Positions 63,651-64,000 of a DNA stretch of 64,000 nucleotides are shown piece after piece. Made by a program: the position numbers and the translations under genes. The number at the start of each line of letters is the position of its first letter. The stretch's first letter is position 1. The stretch comes from Bacillota bacterium (GTDB lineage: Bacteria; Bacillota; Clostridia; Christensenellales; Aristaeellaceae): NCBI GenBank assembly GCA_023459275.1, contig JAEWVC010000074.1, forward strand, positions 1 through 64,000. Direction: 5' to 3'. Under the pieces are notes generated by a model that was not told the DNA's origin, ran no database searches, and worked only from the letters and a program-made list of their open reading frames with translations.

Positions 63651-64000
63651 ATTCCCTGCCATGCTGATGCTTGCCTTTGTGCTGCTTACCGGCTGCTGGG
63701 ACAGTACAGATGTGAACAACCAAAACTTGGTCACGATGGTTATCCTGGACAAGCAGGGGGATACGTTTTCGTTTATCGTGGAAATTGCGAAGGTATCGCC
63801 TTTAGGCGAATCAGCAAGCGGCGCGGGACCGCAGAAACAGGTGTACCTTCTTGGCACCGGCAAGGATTTTGCCCAGGCGCGGGACAGCCTTGATATGCAA
63901 ATGGACAAGCCGGCCTTTTTAGGCACCGTGCGCGCCCTGGTCCTTACCGAACGGGCTGCCGCCAACGACTTTACGGAGTACATGTTCCGCCTGCGGGAAA
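63631..64000 (+). CDS. Spore germination lipoprotein, GerAC family (3' end outside window)
   Basis: The start is placed at the TTG at 63631, which has GAGAGGG upstream, overlaps gerAB by 20 bases and supplies a basic N-terminus (MFKNRSKF) before the hydrophobic stretch. An ATG at 63661 is the alternative. The lipobox LLTGC gives a lipidated Cys at about residue 22, followed by WDSTDVNNQNLVTMVILDK, the typical start of Ger(x)C proteins. About 120 residues are visible. It is a lipoprotein subunit of the germinant receptor in the spore inner membrane. Confidence 0.9.
   Translation, partial: MFKNRSKFPAMLMLAFVLLTGCWDSTDVNNQNLVTMVILDKQGDTFSFIVEIAKVSPLGESASGAGPQKQVYLLGTGKDFAQARDSLDMQMDKPAFLGTVRALVLTERAAANDFTEYMFRLRE

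Overview
The window reads as one chromosomal segment of a GC-rich, spore-forming member of the Clostridia (Bacillota). The left edge carries the 3' part of a SigK-like sporulation sigma factor and the right edge the start of a gerA-type germinant-receptor operon. Housekeeping genes in between (rpoB, rpoC, radA, cysS, efp, fhs, coaX, ppk) have clostridial neighbours and leader architecture. I see no tRNA, rRNA, CRISPR array, insertion sequence or prophage.

Layout. (1) 1-20,600: after the sigma factor, eight large minus-strand genes form one apparent operon of about 19.8 kb. In transcription order they encode a secreted, membrane-anchored VWA protein, a 1,169-residue tubulin/FtsZ-superfamily protein, an 840-residue orphan, a zinc-ribbon GTPase, a 954-residue protein resembling the GTPase-associated GAP1 group, a small membrane protein, a membrane-anchored protein with a degenerate VWA-like domain, and a second classical VWA protein. 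A promoter (TTGACG-17-TAAAAT) sits upstream. I consider this the exciting system of the window: a possible cytoskeletal GTPase machine coupled to envelope VWA sensors. (2) 20,760-23,613: a three-gene ABC-2 exporter operon preceded by a 21-codon leader peptide, two or more hairpins and an intrinsic terminator, which together look like a translation-controlled attenuator. (3) 23,640-34,260: plus-strand housekeeping genes for aminopeptidase P, EF-P, a pantothenate-type ECF S component beside type III pantothenate kinase, homoserine dehydrogenase, polyphosphate kinase, CysE and CysS. (4) 34,280-35,060: a ComEA-like helix-hairpin-helix protein and an SCP2-like protein. (5) 35,169-43,668, minus: a catalytically degenerate LeuB-like protein, a CapA-like protein, an aminotransferase/Lrp/Fhs cluster, an M3 peptidase and a PHP phosphatase. 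(6) 43,694-46,118: a run of six hairpins, a GntR regulator and a phosphoesterase. (7) 46,119-48,708: radA and a yacL-like PIN-TRAM gene. (8) 48,780-53,152: a serine hydrolase, a flavin-binding family protein and a large secreted protein. (9) 53,363-61,013: rpoC and rpoB, split by a 367-bp hairpin-rich spacer. (10) 61,321-64,000: an ECF-type sigma factor with a small membrane protein, and gerAB/gerAC.

Dispersed structure. Four copies of a long perfect or near-perfect palindrome with a conserved flank occur at 544-604, 35,098-35,156, 40,986-41,046 and 48,721-48,784. All four lie just downstream of genes, in gene-sense orientation. Two other intergenic zones (43,694-43,901 and about 57,010-57,290) are chains of hairpins.

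All function calls come from reading translated motifs and neighbourhood by eye. No database search was run.
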